The notes beneath the pieces were generated by a model. The model saw only the letters and a program-made list of their open reading frames with translations, was not told the origin of the DNA and did not search any database. A DNA stretch of 64,000 nt, taken from Duganella levis. GTDB lineage: Bacteria; Pseudomonadota; Gammaproteobacteria; Burkholderiales; Burkholderiaceae_D. The stretch covers positions 1-64,000 of the forward strand of contig NZ_WWCT01000005.1 in NCBI RefSeq assembly GCF_009857605.1. Reading direction: 5' to 3'. This document shows, piece after piece, positions 1 to 9,020 of the stretch; the stretch's first letter is position 1, and the number at the start of each line of letters is the position of its first letter. The position numbers and the translations under genes were made by a program.

Positions 1-294
1 GCCGGCCATCCGCCCGGCTATGTGCCGACGCCTGCTGCTGGCCCGGTACGGCCGATCGCCACCCACTCGCCGGCCATCACGCCGCGCGAACTGCGGCTGC
101 TGGCGGCCGCAGCCGGCATCGCCCTGATCAGCGCGCTGGTGGTGCTGGGCGGCCAAGCCGCCTTCCGCAAACCAGCGCCAGCACTCAGCGCAGAACAGGT
201 GCAAGCCCTGCAGCGGGCCGACAAACTGGAAAAAGCCCTGCAAACCCTCGACCCCAAACTGCGCGCGCAACTCCCCGCCGATCTACAGAAATAA
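1..294 (+). CDS. C-terminal part of a single-pass membrane protein (5' end outside window)
   Basis: The frame is open from the first base of the window, so the gene almost certainly starts upstream. A GTG at 22 could start a 90-residue protein, but no Shine-Dalgarno sequence precedes it. The visible part has a Pro/Ala-rich stretch, one hydrophobic helix (LRLLAAAAGIALISALVVLG) and a short Lys/Leu/Gln-rich tail that looks helical. It could be an anchored envelope or chaperone-type protein. I do not recognise the family. The stop at 292-294 is followed by a GC-rich hairpin and a T run. Confidence 0.55.
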   Translation, partial: AGHPPGYVPTPAAGPVRPIATHSPAITPRELRLLAAAAGIALISALVVLGGQAAFRKPAPALSAEQVQALQRADKLEKALQTLDPKLRAQLPADLQK

Positions 295-299
295 GCAGC

Positions 300-333
300 G
301 TCCGGCCACCCGCCGGACTGCGCGTGTTTTTTT
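300..333 (+). terminator. Probable rho-independent terminator
   Basis: The stem GTCCGGC (300-306) / GCCGGAC (312-318) has a 5-base loop and is followed, after 8 bases, by seven T (327-333). It lies just after the stop of the first gene and before the arsR promoter region. The gap between stem and T run makes it weaker than a textbook terminator. Confidence 0.5.
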
Positions 334-335
334 GT

Positions 336-367
336 GCTAACATGTGAACACCTATTCATATGTTAGC
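336..367 (+). promoter_or_regulatory. ArsR/SmtB-type operator overlapping arsR promoter and start
   Basis: A 32-base imperfect palindrome has arms GCTAACATGTGAA and TTCATATGTTAGC, with one mismatch in 13 positions. Its core TGAAC..n..TTCA resembles the 12-2-12 operators known for zinc-responsive ArsR/SmtB repressors. An extended -10-like element (TGCTAACAT, 335-343) lies inside it. This suggests that the repressor made by the next gene shuts off its own operon by covering the promoter. Confidence 0.7.
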
Positions 368-698
368 AATCATGAGCTGTCAACACGACTATTCCACGTG
401 CGATCCGCAGATCGCGCAACTGGCCGATCTGTTCCATTTGCTGGGCGATCCGACCCGGCTGCGCATCGTGCTGGCCTGCATGCCGGCGCCGATTGCGGTC
501 TCCGAGATCGCGTCTACACTGGAATTGAGCAGTTCGCTCGTAAGCCACCATCTGCGCTTGCTGCGCGCCGCCCGCATCGTCAAGTCCGAGCGCCAGGGCA
601 AGCAAGTTTTCTACTCCGCCGCCGATGCCCATATCAGCGGCGTACTCAACGATATGCTGGAACATATCGCCGAACCTGCCACCGGAACCGAAGCATGA
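360..698 (+). CDS. ArsR/SmtB-family metal-responsive repressor (zinc type)
   Basis: The protein has 112 residues with a winged helix-turn-helix (recognition helix around SSSLVSHHLRLLRAA, then wing RQGKQVFYS). The last helix contains D89-x-H91-x10-H102-x2-E105, which matches the alpha-5 zinc-sensing motif of SmtB/CzrA/ZiaR-type sensors. The N-terminus adds C7, H9 and C14, a possible second metal site. The stop overlaps the start of the next gene, a His-rich cation exporter, in an ATGA junction, so the pair is a metal-resistance operon. No clear ribosome site precedes ATG 360; ATG 372 is an equally possible start. The family is clear and zinc as the inducer is inferred from the motif. Confidence 0.9.
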   Translation: MLAIMSCQHDYSTCDPQIAQLADLFHLLGDPTRLRIVLACMPAPIAVSEIASTLELSSSLVSHHLRLLRAARIVKSERQGKQVFYSAADAHISGVLNDMLEHIAEPATGTEA

Positions 699-1728
699 GC
701 AAGCACCACGACCACGACCACCATGACCACGCCCATGATCACCACGATCATGACCACGGCCACGACCAGCAGGCGCACAGCCACCACGATCACAGCCACG
801 GCATCGGCCACCACCACCATCACGGCGATCCGAATACCATGGGCCGCGCTTTCGCCATCGCCATCGGTCTCAATACGGTGTTTGTCGGCGTCGAGTTCTT
901 CTACGGCTTCCTGGCCAACTCCACCGCGCTGATGGCCGATGCAGGCCACAACCTGTCGGACGTGCTGGGCCTGATGCTGGCCTGGGGCGCCGCCATCCTG
1001 GCCAAGCGCCTGCCGAACCACCGCTACACTTACGGCCTGCGCAGCAGCTCGATGCTGGCTGCGCTGTTCAACGCCATGCTGCTGATGGCAGCCTGCGGCG
1101 GCATTGCGTGGGAAGCAGTGCAGCAGCTGGCGCATCCGGACCCGGTGGCCGGCCTGACGGTGTCGGTGGTGGCCGGCGTCGGCATCCTGATCAATGGCTT
1201 CTCGGCCTGGCTGTTCATGTCCGGCAGCAAAGACGACATCAACGTCCGCGGCGCTTACCTGCACATGGCGGCCGACGCCGCGATCTCTCTGGGCGTGCTG
1301 ATCGCCGGCGTGGTGGTCCGCTACACCGGCTGGAACTGGCTGGACCCGCTGGTCAGCATGGTGATCGTGGTGTTCATCGTGATCAGCACCTGGTCGCTGC
1401 TGAAGCAGTCGCTGCGCATGGTGATGGCGGCGGTGCCGGACAATGTCGACCGCGCCAAGATCGAACAGTTTCTGAGCAAGCAGCCCGGCGTCAGCAAGGT
1501 GAGCGACCTGCACATCTGGGCCATGAGCACCACCGAGAATGCATTGACGGCCCAACTGGTCACGCCGACCGGCTACCCGGGCGATGGCGCCATCGACGCC
1601 ATCAGCAAGGCGCTGCGCGAGGAATTCTCCATCCAGCACAGCACGCTACAAGTGCGCACCGGCGAAGCCGAGCTGGAATGCTGTCTGCAAGCGCCGGCCC
1701 CGGCGCCAGCCGCGCACGCCCACGCGCA

Positions 1729-1732
<4 letters not shown>
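695..1732 (+). CDS. Cation diffusion facilitator, zinc/divalent metal exporter (CzcD/ZitB type)
   Basis: This 345-residue inner-membrane metal/proton antiporter has about six membrane segments between residues 50 and 230 and a cytoplasmic C-terminal domain. Both halves of the CDF transport site are visible: H85/D89 (HNLSD, helix 2) and H190/D194 (HMAAD, helix 5), the arrangement typical of Zn(2+) exporters. Residues 1-45 are extraordinarily His/Asp-rich, and the protein ends in HAHAH, both likely metal-collecting tails. ATG 695 was chosen over an in-frame start at 344 because the longer ORF runs through arsR in another frame. It is translationally coupled to arsR. Its stop codon shares three bases with the stop of the convergent cysK. 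Confidence 0.93.
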
Positions 1733-2661
<929 letters not shown>

Positions 2662-2724
2662 GACAACCTCCGGCGACGAGGGGGATAGCTGCTAGTCTAC
2701 CCCTGTTCGCGCGGTGCTTGCCAT

Positions 2725-3225
2725 TTACTTCACGTTGACCAGTTCCACATCGAAGATCAGCGCCGAGTTCGGCGGGATGCCGCTGCCTGGCGTCGGACGG
2801 GCGCCGTAGGCCAGTTCCGATGGAATGATCAGGGTGCGCTTGCCACCCACTTTCATGCCGATGATGCCCTGGTCCCAGCCCTTGATGACGCGGCCGGCGC
2901 CCAGCACGAAGTCGAGCGGTTCGCCGCGCGCGATCGACGAGTCGAACATCTTGCCGTGCATATTCTTGGCCAGCGGACGGTACAGCCAGCCCGAGTAATG
3001 CATGTAGACGGTGGCGCCAACCGTCGCTTCGGTGCCGGTGCCGACCTTGGTGTCGGTGATGATCAGCTGTTCGGCAGCCGGACCGGGCGTGGCGGAACCG
3101 ACCACCAGCGGGGCAGCAGGAGCGGACGCGGCAGGTGCAGCTTCAGGCTGGGCCTGTGGCGCCTGCGCGAAGGCGGCGGCCGAAACAGTCAACAACATCG
3201 CAACAAATACGGAACTACGCTTCAT
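2725..3225 (-). CDS. Exported FKBP-type peptidyl-prolyl cis-trans isomerase
   Basis: The protein has 166 residues. Residues 1-20 form a signal peptide (KR, hydrophobic core, AFA-Q cleavage site), followed by an Ala/Pro-rich linker to about residue 50. A single FKBP domain then runs to the C-terminus. The fold signatures VYMHYSGWL, F(V)LGAGRVIKGWDQGIIGMKVGGKRTLIIP and the final NSALIFDVELVNVK are intact. It would assist prolyl isomerisation of periplasmic proteins. FkpA proper has a longer dimerisation domain, so this is the short FKBP type. It stands alone, with tcdA upstream on the same strand. Confidence 0.9.
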   Translation of the reverse strand: MKRSSVFVAMLLTVSAAAFAQAPQAQPEAAPAASAPAAPLVVGSATPGPAAEQLIITDTKVGTGTEATVGATVYMHYSGWLYRPLAKNMHGKMFDSSIARGEPLDFVLGAGRVIKGWDQGIIGMKVGGKRTLIIPSELAYGARPTPGSGIPPNSALIFDVELVNVK

Positions 3226-3272
3226 GTGGATTCTTTCAATGAGGTCGGCAGACAGCTCGTCATGATAGCAAA

Positions 3273-4112
3273 CTAGACGGCGTCCGGGGTGCTAGTTGGC
3301 AGCGCGTCATCAGCCAGCCTGCGCAGCGCGTGTCCGGCCGCCACCATGCCGAAGGTGGCGGTGACCACCATCGCCGAGCCGAAGCCGGCGCAGTTGAGGC
3401 CCGTCACGCCGCCGCTGCGGTCGTCGCCGTCGACTGCGCACACTTCGCCGGTTTCCGGGAACTTCAGCGGTTCCATCGAGAACACGGCGTCGATGTGGAA
3501 CTTGGTTTTCTCGCCGCGCGGGAAGCCGTACTGGGCGCGCATGATCTTGCGTACCTTCTTCAGCAGCGGTTCCTGTTCGGTCTTGGCCAGATCGCGCACC
3601 GAAATCTGCGACGCATCGGTCTTGCCGCCAGCGCTGCCGATGGTGATCACCGGCAGGTTGTGCTGGCGCGCCCACGCCAGCATGGCCGCCTTGGCCTTGA
3701 CGGAGTCGGTGGCGTCGATCAGGTAATCGAACTTGCCGCCGCCGAGCATGGCTTCCAGGTTGTCCGGCTCGACAAAATCTTCCACCTGGTTGACCTGGCA
3801 GAACGGATTGATCTGCGCGATGCGCTCGGCCAGCGCGGTGATCTTGGCCATGCCGACGGTGCTGCTGAGGGCCTGGATCTGGCGGTTGATGTTGGACTCG
3901 GCCACATTGTCGAGGTCGATCAAGGTCAGCTGGCCGATGGCGCTGCGCGCCAGTGCCTCGACGATCCACGAGCCGACGCCGCCGACGCCGACCACGCACA
4001 CGTGGGCGGTGCGGAAGCGTGCGAGCGCATGGGCGCCATACAGGCGCGCGATGCCGCCGAAGCGGCGTTCAAAGTCGACATCGTCGAAATCTGGGGGTGT
4101 AATGCTGTTCAT
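3273..4112 (-). CDS. tcdA: tRNA threonylcarbamoyladenosine dehydratase
   Basis: TcdA (CsdL/YgdL) is an E1-like ATP-dependent enzyme that cyclises t6A37 of tRNA to ct6A. The 279-residue protein starts with the diagnostic DFERRFGGIARLYG segment, then the nucleotide-binding VVGVGGVGSWIVEALARSAIG and the adenylation-type DLDNVAESNINRQ. The later DATDSVKAKAA and the Cys-containing loop of the family are present. The t6A precursor enzyme Sua5 is also encoded in this window (17.2 kb). It is monocistronic and divergent from the TPR gene. Confidence 0.92.
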   Translation of the reverse strand: MNSITPPDFDDVDFERRFGGIARLYGAHALARFRTAHVCVVGVGGVGSWIVEALARSAIGQLTLIDLDNVAESNINRQIQALSSTVGMAKITALAERIAQINPFCQVNQVEDFVEPDNLEAMLGGGKFDYLIDATDSVKAKAAMLAWARQHNLPVITIGSAGGKTDASQISVRDLAKTEQEPLLKKVRKIMRAQYGFPRGEKTKFHIDAVFSMEPLKFPETGEVCAVDGDDRSGGVTGLNCAGFGSAMVVTATFGMVAAGHALRRLADDALPTSTPDAV

Positions 4113-4206
4113 GCCGCCATTTTAACGGAGCGGCGGCAAACCAACCGAACATTGAAAAAGTTAACAAGCTGATATGCTGATCGAATCGATACCGTTCCGT
4201 CCAGCC

Positions 4207-5133
4207 ATGTTCAAAAAAATCCTCGCTGCCCTGCGCGGCAGCAAAACCGAAGCCCCCGCTACCGGCGCCCCGATCACGGCCTACGACAGCCAGGGCCGCG
4301 AGTTGCAGATCAGCCGCGAGGAGTGGCGCGAGAAAATGTTCCTGCCGACGCTGCAGCAGGCATGGGATGAAGCGGATGAACTCTACCGACAAATCCTGAC
4401 CGGCCTCGACGACGGCTTTGCGGCCGACCTGCCAGCGGCCGGCCAACGTCTGGTCGAGATCGACGCCAATGTCGACCGCAGCCACACCACGCTGGGCATC
4501 GTGCACCTGACCAACGGCCAGCTCGACGCCGCCGAAGCCACGCTGCGCGCCGGCATGGCCAAGGTCGGTGAAACCGGCGCCCTGCTGACCAACCTGGCCA
4601 AGGTGCAGTTCGAGCGCGGCGACGAAGCGCTGGCCGAGCAGACGCTGTGGCAGGCGGTGCAGGCCGCGCCTAATCTGGAAGCTGGCTTGATGTGGTGGGC
4701 CACGACCCAGCGCGAGCAACATGGCGAAGCCGCCTACCTGGCAGCGCTGCACACCGCCGCCGCCCTGCCCGGCGCCTGGTGTCCGCAATTGTGGCTGGCG
4801 CGCCACTATCTGGAGCAACAGGAAGTCGAGCCAGCGTGGGCGCTGTACGCCGGCGTGCTAGCGTCCGGCAATTTCGACCGCCACGCCTTGATGATGATCG
4901 CCAACGATCTCGGCTCGACCGGCCACCTCCAACTGATCCTCGACCTGATCGACCCGGTCTACGACGAACACCTGCATGGCCCGACTACCGGGCTCAACCT
5001 GATGCGCGCCTGCCTGGAGCTGGGCCAGATCGACCGCGGCCGCGCCATGCTGGTGCGCATGACCGCACTCAATTTCCCGCCCATCCAGCAACACCTCGAC
5101 CAGTTCGCGCAAGCGTTCCGGGCCAACGACTAA
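4207..5133 (+). CDS. TPR-repeat protein of unknown function
   Basis: This is a 308-residue protein with a Lys-rich N-terminus (MFKKILAALRGSK) and no signal peptide. The middle carries tetratricopeptide-like helical pairs, for example TTLGIVHLTNGQLDAAEATLRAG and the following LAKVQFERGDEALAEQTL, so it is likely a cytoplasmic scaffold or partner-binding protein. ATG 4207 is preferred; ATG 4174 would add 11 residues (MLIESIPFRPA) that do not resemble the rest. Neither start has a strong ribosome site. Its partner cannot be named from the sequence. Confidence 0.7.
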   Translation: MFKKILAALRGSKTEAPATGAPITAYDSQGRELQISREEWREKMFLPTLQQAWDEADELYRQILTGLDDGFAADLPAAGQRLVEIDANVDRSHTTLGIVHLTNGQLDAAEATLRAGMAKVGETGALLTNLAKVQFERGDEALAEQTLWQAVQAAPNLEAGLMWWATTQREQHGEAAYLAALHTAAALPGAWCPQLWLARHYLEQQEVEPAWALYAGVLASGNFDRHALMMIANDLGSTGHLQLILDLIDPVYDEHLHGPTTGLNLMRACLELGQIDRGRAMLVRMTALNFPPIQQHLDQFAQAFRAND

Positions 5134-5191
5134 ATCCGCGCCTGGTTGAATTATTCTAGAATGGGCGCTTAATCCAGAGAGAGCGCCTTCC

Positions 5192-6427
5192 ATGAGCAAC
5201 GCACTGTACGACACCGCCCCCGATTTCAGCCAGCCGATTGCTGTGCTGAAACACTGCCACGATCGCATCCGCAAGCAGCTGCAAACCATGCAGAACCTGC
5301 TGGCCCACCTCCCCATGCACGGCGCCGATGTTGACGCGCAGAAAGCCGCGCAAGCGGTGTTGAAATACTTCAACCACGCCGCCCATTTGCACCATGACGA
5401 CGAGGAGCAAAACCTGCTGCCGATGCTGCAAGCGACTGCGCGCGACGCCGACGCCTCTCTTCTGGCAGAGCTGGTTCCCGCCATCTTGGCCGGTCACGAG
5501 CAAATGGATAGAGACTGGACTATAATCAAAACGCAACTTGAGCAAATCGCCAACGGGACCAGCACCACGCTGTCGGCCAGTGATGTCGCGCGCTTCTGCG
5601 ACACCTACGCGGCCCACATGGTGCAAGAGGAAACCCACATCGCAACGATGGCCAAGCGGCTGTTCACCCCCGAACAAATGGCGCAACTGGGCAGTGCAAT
5701 GCAGGTACGGCGCGGGATTACCCCCGACCTGCCGCCCAGCCAAGTGCCGGAGCAACAAGCAGTCCCGGTCAACAACACGGTGGCCGACGGCGTGGTACTG
5801 GCGGACTTGCGGCTCGACTACGGCCGCGCCAGCCTGACGGAGCAGGACGTGCTGGACGACCCGATCGCCCAGTTCGGCAAGTGGTTTGAGGAGGCCATGC
5901 ATGCGAAGGTCAATGAACCCAACGCGATGAGCGTGGCCACGGTGGACGCGGACGGCAAACCCAGTTCGCGCATCGTCCTCATCAAGCAATACGACCAGCG
6001 TGGTTTCACCTGGTACACCAATTATGAGAGCCAGAAAGGCCAGCAGCTGCGCGCCAACCCGCGCGCGGCCTTGCTGTTCTTCTGGAGTGAACTCGAACGC
6101 CAGGTGCGGATCGAAGGTAGTGTGGTGCAAACCGCCGCCGAAGAAAGCGACAAGTATTTTTACAGCCGGCCGGTGAAAAGCCAGATCGCTGCGATTGCCT
6201 CGCAGCAGAGTGCGCCTATCGCCAACCGGGAGCAGATGGAAGCCAATTACGACGCCGCTGCGGCAGTTAGCGGCGAGCAGCCGGTGCGGCCGGCGCATTG
6301 GGGCGGTTATCGCCTCGACCCGGTCCGCATCGAATTCTGGCAGGGACGCCGTTCGCGTTTCCATGACCGGATCGTGTACGAGAAACAAGCTGATGGCAGC
6401 TGGGTCAAGGAGCGCCTGCAACCGTAA
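5192..6427 (+). CDS. pdxH: Hemerythrin (HHE) domain - pyridoxamine 5'-phosphate oxidase fusion
   Basis: This is one 411-residue ORF with two domains. Residues about 12-160 are an HHE cation-binding (hemerythrin-like) four-helix bundle with candidate di-iron ligands H23, H68-x3-E72, H102 and H142-x3-E146. Residues about 203-411 are a complete PdxH, the FMN enzyme that oxidises pyridoxine/pyridoxamine 5'-phosphate to PLP with O2. Its visible motifs are SRIVLIK, FTWYTNYESQKG, ERQVRIEG, SRPVKSQI and the C-terminal WGGYRL...EFWQGR...HDR. The PdxH part alone is about 209 residues, normal for a free-standing enzyme. A Pro/Gln/Val-rich linker of about 35 residues joins the domains. No stop or frameshift separates them, though internal GTG codons near 5780-5800 could allow separate PdxH translation. 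A terminator follows. Confidence 0.9.
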   Translation: MSNALYDTAPDFSQPIAVLKHCHDRIRKQLQTMQNLLAHLPMHGADVDAQKAAQAVLKYFNHAAHLHHDDEEQNLLPMLQATARDADASLLAELVPAILAGHEQMDRDWTIIKTQLEQIANGTSTTLSASDVARFCDTYAAHMVQEETHIATMAKRLFTPEQMAQLGSAMQVRRGITPDLPPSQVPEQQAVPVNNTVADGVVLADLRLDYGRASLTEQDVLDDPIAQFGKWFEEAMHAKVNEPNAMSVATVDADGKPSSRIVLIKQYDQRGFTWYTNYESQKGQQLRANPRAALLFFWSELERQVRIEGSVVQTAAEESDKYFYSRPVKSQIAAIASQQSAPIANREQMEANYDAAAAVSGEQPVRPAHWGGYRLDPVRIEFWQGRRSRFHDRIVYEKQADGSWVKERLQP

Positions 6428-6452
6428 GCAGGACCGCCTCCCCATGGATACC

Positions 6453-6479
6453 AGACCATTGCTTGCGATGGTCTTTTTA
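6453..6479 (+). terminator. Rho-independent terminator after the hemerythrin-pdxH gene
   Basis: The perfect stem AGACCAT (6453-6459) / ATGGTCT (6468-6474) has an 8-base loop and runs straight into TTTTT. It isolates the fusion gene from cfa, which starts 20 bases further on. Confidence 0.8.
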
Positions 6480-6499
6480 TCCTGAACTCGGAGGTTATC

Positions 6500-7828
6500 T
6501 TGTTCGTACAGAATCAACTCAGCAATTGGATCTCGGGCATCCGCGAACAGCTCACGCTGCCGCTGCGCATCGAGCTATGGAACGGCCAGCAGGTCGACCT
6601 GTCCAGCGAAACGCCGCGCGTGACGATACGGCTGCCAAATATCGCCGCCGCCCGCTACCTGCTGACGCCGTCGCTGTCCAACCTCGGCACCGCCTATGTC
6701 GAAGGGGCGATCGAGGTCAAGGGCAAAGCCATGGACATGATCGCCGTGGTCAATGCGCTGGCACGCAGTTCGCTCAAGGCCGAGGGCAAGTTCGCCCGCA
6801 TGGTGCGCACCATCAGCCACAACAAGCAGAAGGACGCGGAAGCGATCCGCTACCACTACGACGTCTCCAACGACTTCTACCAGGAATTCCTCGACCCGAA
6901 TATGGTGTATTCGTGCGCCTATTTTGAAAACGGCGACGAAGACCTGGCCACCGCCCAGCTGAAGAAGATCGACCACATCCTACGCAAGATCGAGTTGCAG
7001 CCGCACCAGACGCTGCTCGACATCGGCTGCGGCTGGGGCGCGCTGGTGATCCGCGCGGCGCAGAAGTACCACGCCCGCTGCGTCGGCGTCACCTTGTCGG
7101 AAAACCAGTATGCGCTGGCGAAGGAACGGGTGCGCGCCGCCGGGCTGGAACACCTGGTCGAGATCCGCCTGCAGGATTACCGCGACGTGCGCGGCCAGTT
7201 CGACCGCATCACCAGCGTCGGCATGTTCGAGCACGTGGGCATCCGCCATTTGCCGGAATACTTCGCCGCCATCAACCAGTTGCTGGCGCCGGAAGGCATC
7301 GTGATGAACCACGGCATTACCTCCACCGATCCGGACAACGGCGAGACGCCGTACGGCGGCGGCGAGTTCATCGAAAAATATGTGTTCCCGCACGGCGAAC
7401 TGGCGCACATCGGCCATGTGCTGAAAGCCATGCAGCAGGGTTCGCTGGAAGTGACCGACGTCGAAAGCCTGCGCCGCCACTATGCCCGTACCTGCGCCAT
7501 CTGGACCGACAACTTCGAGACCAACGGCGAAAAAGTGCGGGCACTGGGCGGGGACAAGCGCTACCGCATCTGGCACGTTTACCTGGCCGGCTGCGCTTAT
7601 GCCTTCGAGCAGGATTTGATCAGTCTTTACCAGATCGTCGGCCGCAAGGCGGGCCAGCGGGCGTCAGTGCTGCCGTGGTCGCGCAAGCATATGTATCCGT
7701 CGGCGGCGAGCGCGCCGGTGCAGCCGTCGTATGCGCTGAACGATGGCGGCATGCCGGCGTTTGCGGTGCTGGGCGACGATGGCGGCGTGCCAGCCTTTAC
7801 CTCAATCGGCCAGCATACGTCTTCCTGA
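6500..7828 (+). CDS. cfa: Cyclopropane-fatty-acyl-phospholipid synthase
   Basis: This SAM-dependent enzyme methylenates cis double bonds of membrane phospholipid acyl chains. The 442-residue protein has a sterol-carrier-like N-terminal third and a methyltransferase domain with the SAM motif DIGCGWGALVIRAA from residue 174. Family signatures include YHYDVSNDFYQEFLDP, YSCAYF and SVGMFEHVG. It starts at TTG 6500, decided by the strong GGAGGT at 6490-6495. The C-terminal 40 residues are Gly/Ala/Ser-rich and look non-catalytic. Its last 32 bases overlap the 3' end of convergent msrA. Confidence 0.93.
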   Translation: MFVQNQLSNWISGIREQLTLPLRIELWNGQQVDLSSETPRVTIRLPNIAAARYLLTPSLSNLGTAYVEGAIEVKGKAMDMIAVVNALARSSLKAEGKFARMVRTISHNKQKDAEAIRYHYDVSNDFYQEFLDPNMVYSCAYFENGDEDLATAQLKKIDHILRKIELQPHQTLLDIGCGWGALVIRAAQKYHARCVGVTLSENQYALAKERVRAAGLEHLVEIRLQDYRDVRGQFDRITSVGMFEHVGIRHLPEYFAAINQLLAPEGIVMNHGITSTDPDNGETPYGGGEFIEKYVFPHGELAHIGHVLKAMQQGSLEVTDVESLRRHYARTCAIWTDNFETNGEKVRALGGDKRYRIWHVYLAGCAYAFEQDLISLYQIVGRKAGQRASVLPWSRKHMYPSAASAPVQPSYALNDGGMPAFAVLGDDGGVPAFTSIGQHTSS

Positions 7829-8330
7829 ACTTGTCGACCTTGGGCGCCACCACGAACGCGCAATAGCCCTGCATGGGGTGCTGGCGGAAGTAATCCTGGT
7901 GGTAGTCCTCGGCCTTGTAGAACGGCGGGGCCGGCGACAGTTCGGTGACGATGGGCGCATCCCACACATGCGCCATTTCGGCGATGACCTGGCGCGCCGT
8001 GGCTTCCTGCTGCGGCGACTGGTAATAGATGACCGAACGGTATTGGGTGCCGACGTCGTTGCCCTGTCGGTTGAGCGTGGTCGGATCGTGGATGGTGAAG
8101 AAGATTTCCAGCAGGTCGCGGTAGCTGATGACCGTGGGGTCAAAGCTCAGCTTGACCACTTCCGCGTGGCCGGTGGCGCCGGTGCACACCTGTTCGTAGG
8201 TCGGCTGCGCGATCTCGCCGCCCGCGTAGCCGGACTCCACCGAGGTGATGCCCTTGACCTCCAGGTACACCGCCTCAGTACACCAAAAACAGCCGCCGCC
8301 CAGTATTGCGGTTTCCGCATTGCCAGCCAT
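7797..8330 (-). CDS. msrA: Peptide-methionine (S)-S-oxide reductase
   Basis: MsrA repairs the S-epimer of oxidised methionine. The 177-residue cytosolic form has the active-site GGGCFWC (catalytic C14, with C17 nearby), followed by ESGYAGG, YEQVCTGATGHAEVV and the conserved YHQDYF near the C-terminus. There is no signal peptide and no MsrB fusion. The 3' end overlaps cfa by 32 bases in convergent orientation, so transcription of one could interfere with the other. The gene is divergent from a flavin reductase, with about 95 bases for both promoters. Confidence 0.95.
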   Translation of the reverse strand: MAGNAETAILGGGCFWCTEAVYLEVKGITSVESGYAGGEIAQPTYEQVCTGATGHAEVVKLSFDPTVISYRDLLEIFFTIHDPTTLNRQGNDVGTQYRSVIYYQSPQQEATARQVIAEMAHVWDAPIVTELSPAPPFYKAEDYHQDYFRQHPMQGYCAFVVAPKVDKFRKTYAGRLR

Positions 8331-8425
8331 GACTCCTCCTGCATAGAAGACTTGCCCACCTGCTCACTGTAACGCAAACCGGGGTAATCCGCTATGACGG
8401 TACAAATCTTTGGCATAATGTCCGC

Positions 8426-8929
8426 ATGAACACCAATTCTCCCCGCGCCGAAGAGCGCACGTTCGATACGGCGCATTTCCGCCAGGCGCTGGGCCAGTTT
8501 GCGACCGGCGTGACCATCATCACCACCCGGCTGGCGGACGGTAGCTTTCGCGGCCTGACCGCCAGTTCCTTCAATTCCGTGTCGCTCGATCCGCCGCTGG
8601 TGCTGTGGAGCCTGTCCAATGGCGCCAATAGCATGCCCATCTTTACCGGCAACTCGCATTACGTCATCAATGTGCTGAACGCTGAGCAAGCTCATCTGGC
8701 CAAGCGCTTCGCCACCCGCGGCATCGATCCGTGGGAAGGCGTGGAGTACGAGCTGTCGCGCACCGGCCAGCCGATCCTGAAGGATGCGTCGGCCTGGTTC
8801 GAGTGCCATAACCGTAGCCGCTATCCGGAAGGCGACCACGTGATTTTCGTCGGCGAAGTGGAATTCTGCGCGTTTTCGCCGCGCCCGCCCCTGATCTTCC
8901 ACAGCGGCCAGTTCGCCGGCCTCGGGTAA
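8426..8929 (+). CDS. Flavin reductase-like FMN-binding protein
   Basis: This 167-residue protein belongs to the flavin reductase family (HpaC/RutF/ActVB type). Visible signatures are the start [16 protein letters not shown], the flavin-contacting [21 protein letters not shown], a central VINVLNAEQ and the final [12 protein letters not shown]. Such proteins use NAD(P)H to supply reduced flavin to a partner monooxygenase or bind FMN themselves. No monooxygenase is next to it. The next gene is an FAD-containing acyl-CoA dehydrogenase about 90 bases downstream, so the partner is unknown. Confidence 0.85.
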   Translation: MNTNSPRAEERTFDTAHFRQALGQFATGVTIITTRLADGSFRGLTASSFNSVSLDPPLVLWSLSNGANSMPIFTGNSHYVINVLNAEQAHLAKRFATRGIDPWEGVEYELSRTGQPILKDASAWFECHNRSRYPEGDHVIFVGEVEFCAFSPRPPLIFHSGQFAGLG

Positions 8930-9020
8930 AAAACGGAAATTGGTGTCGCCATTAGAAAAGCGCACACCAGGTCTCAGGCATAGAATGCTGGCAGCATTCA
9001 TCCATAATGAGAGACTATCT

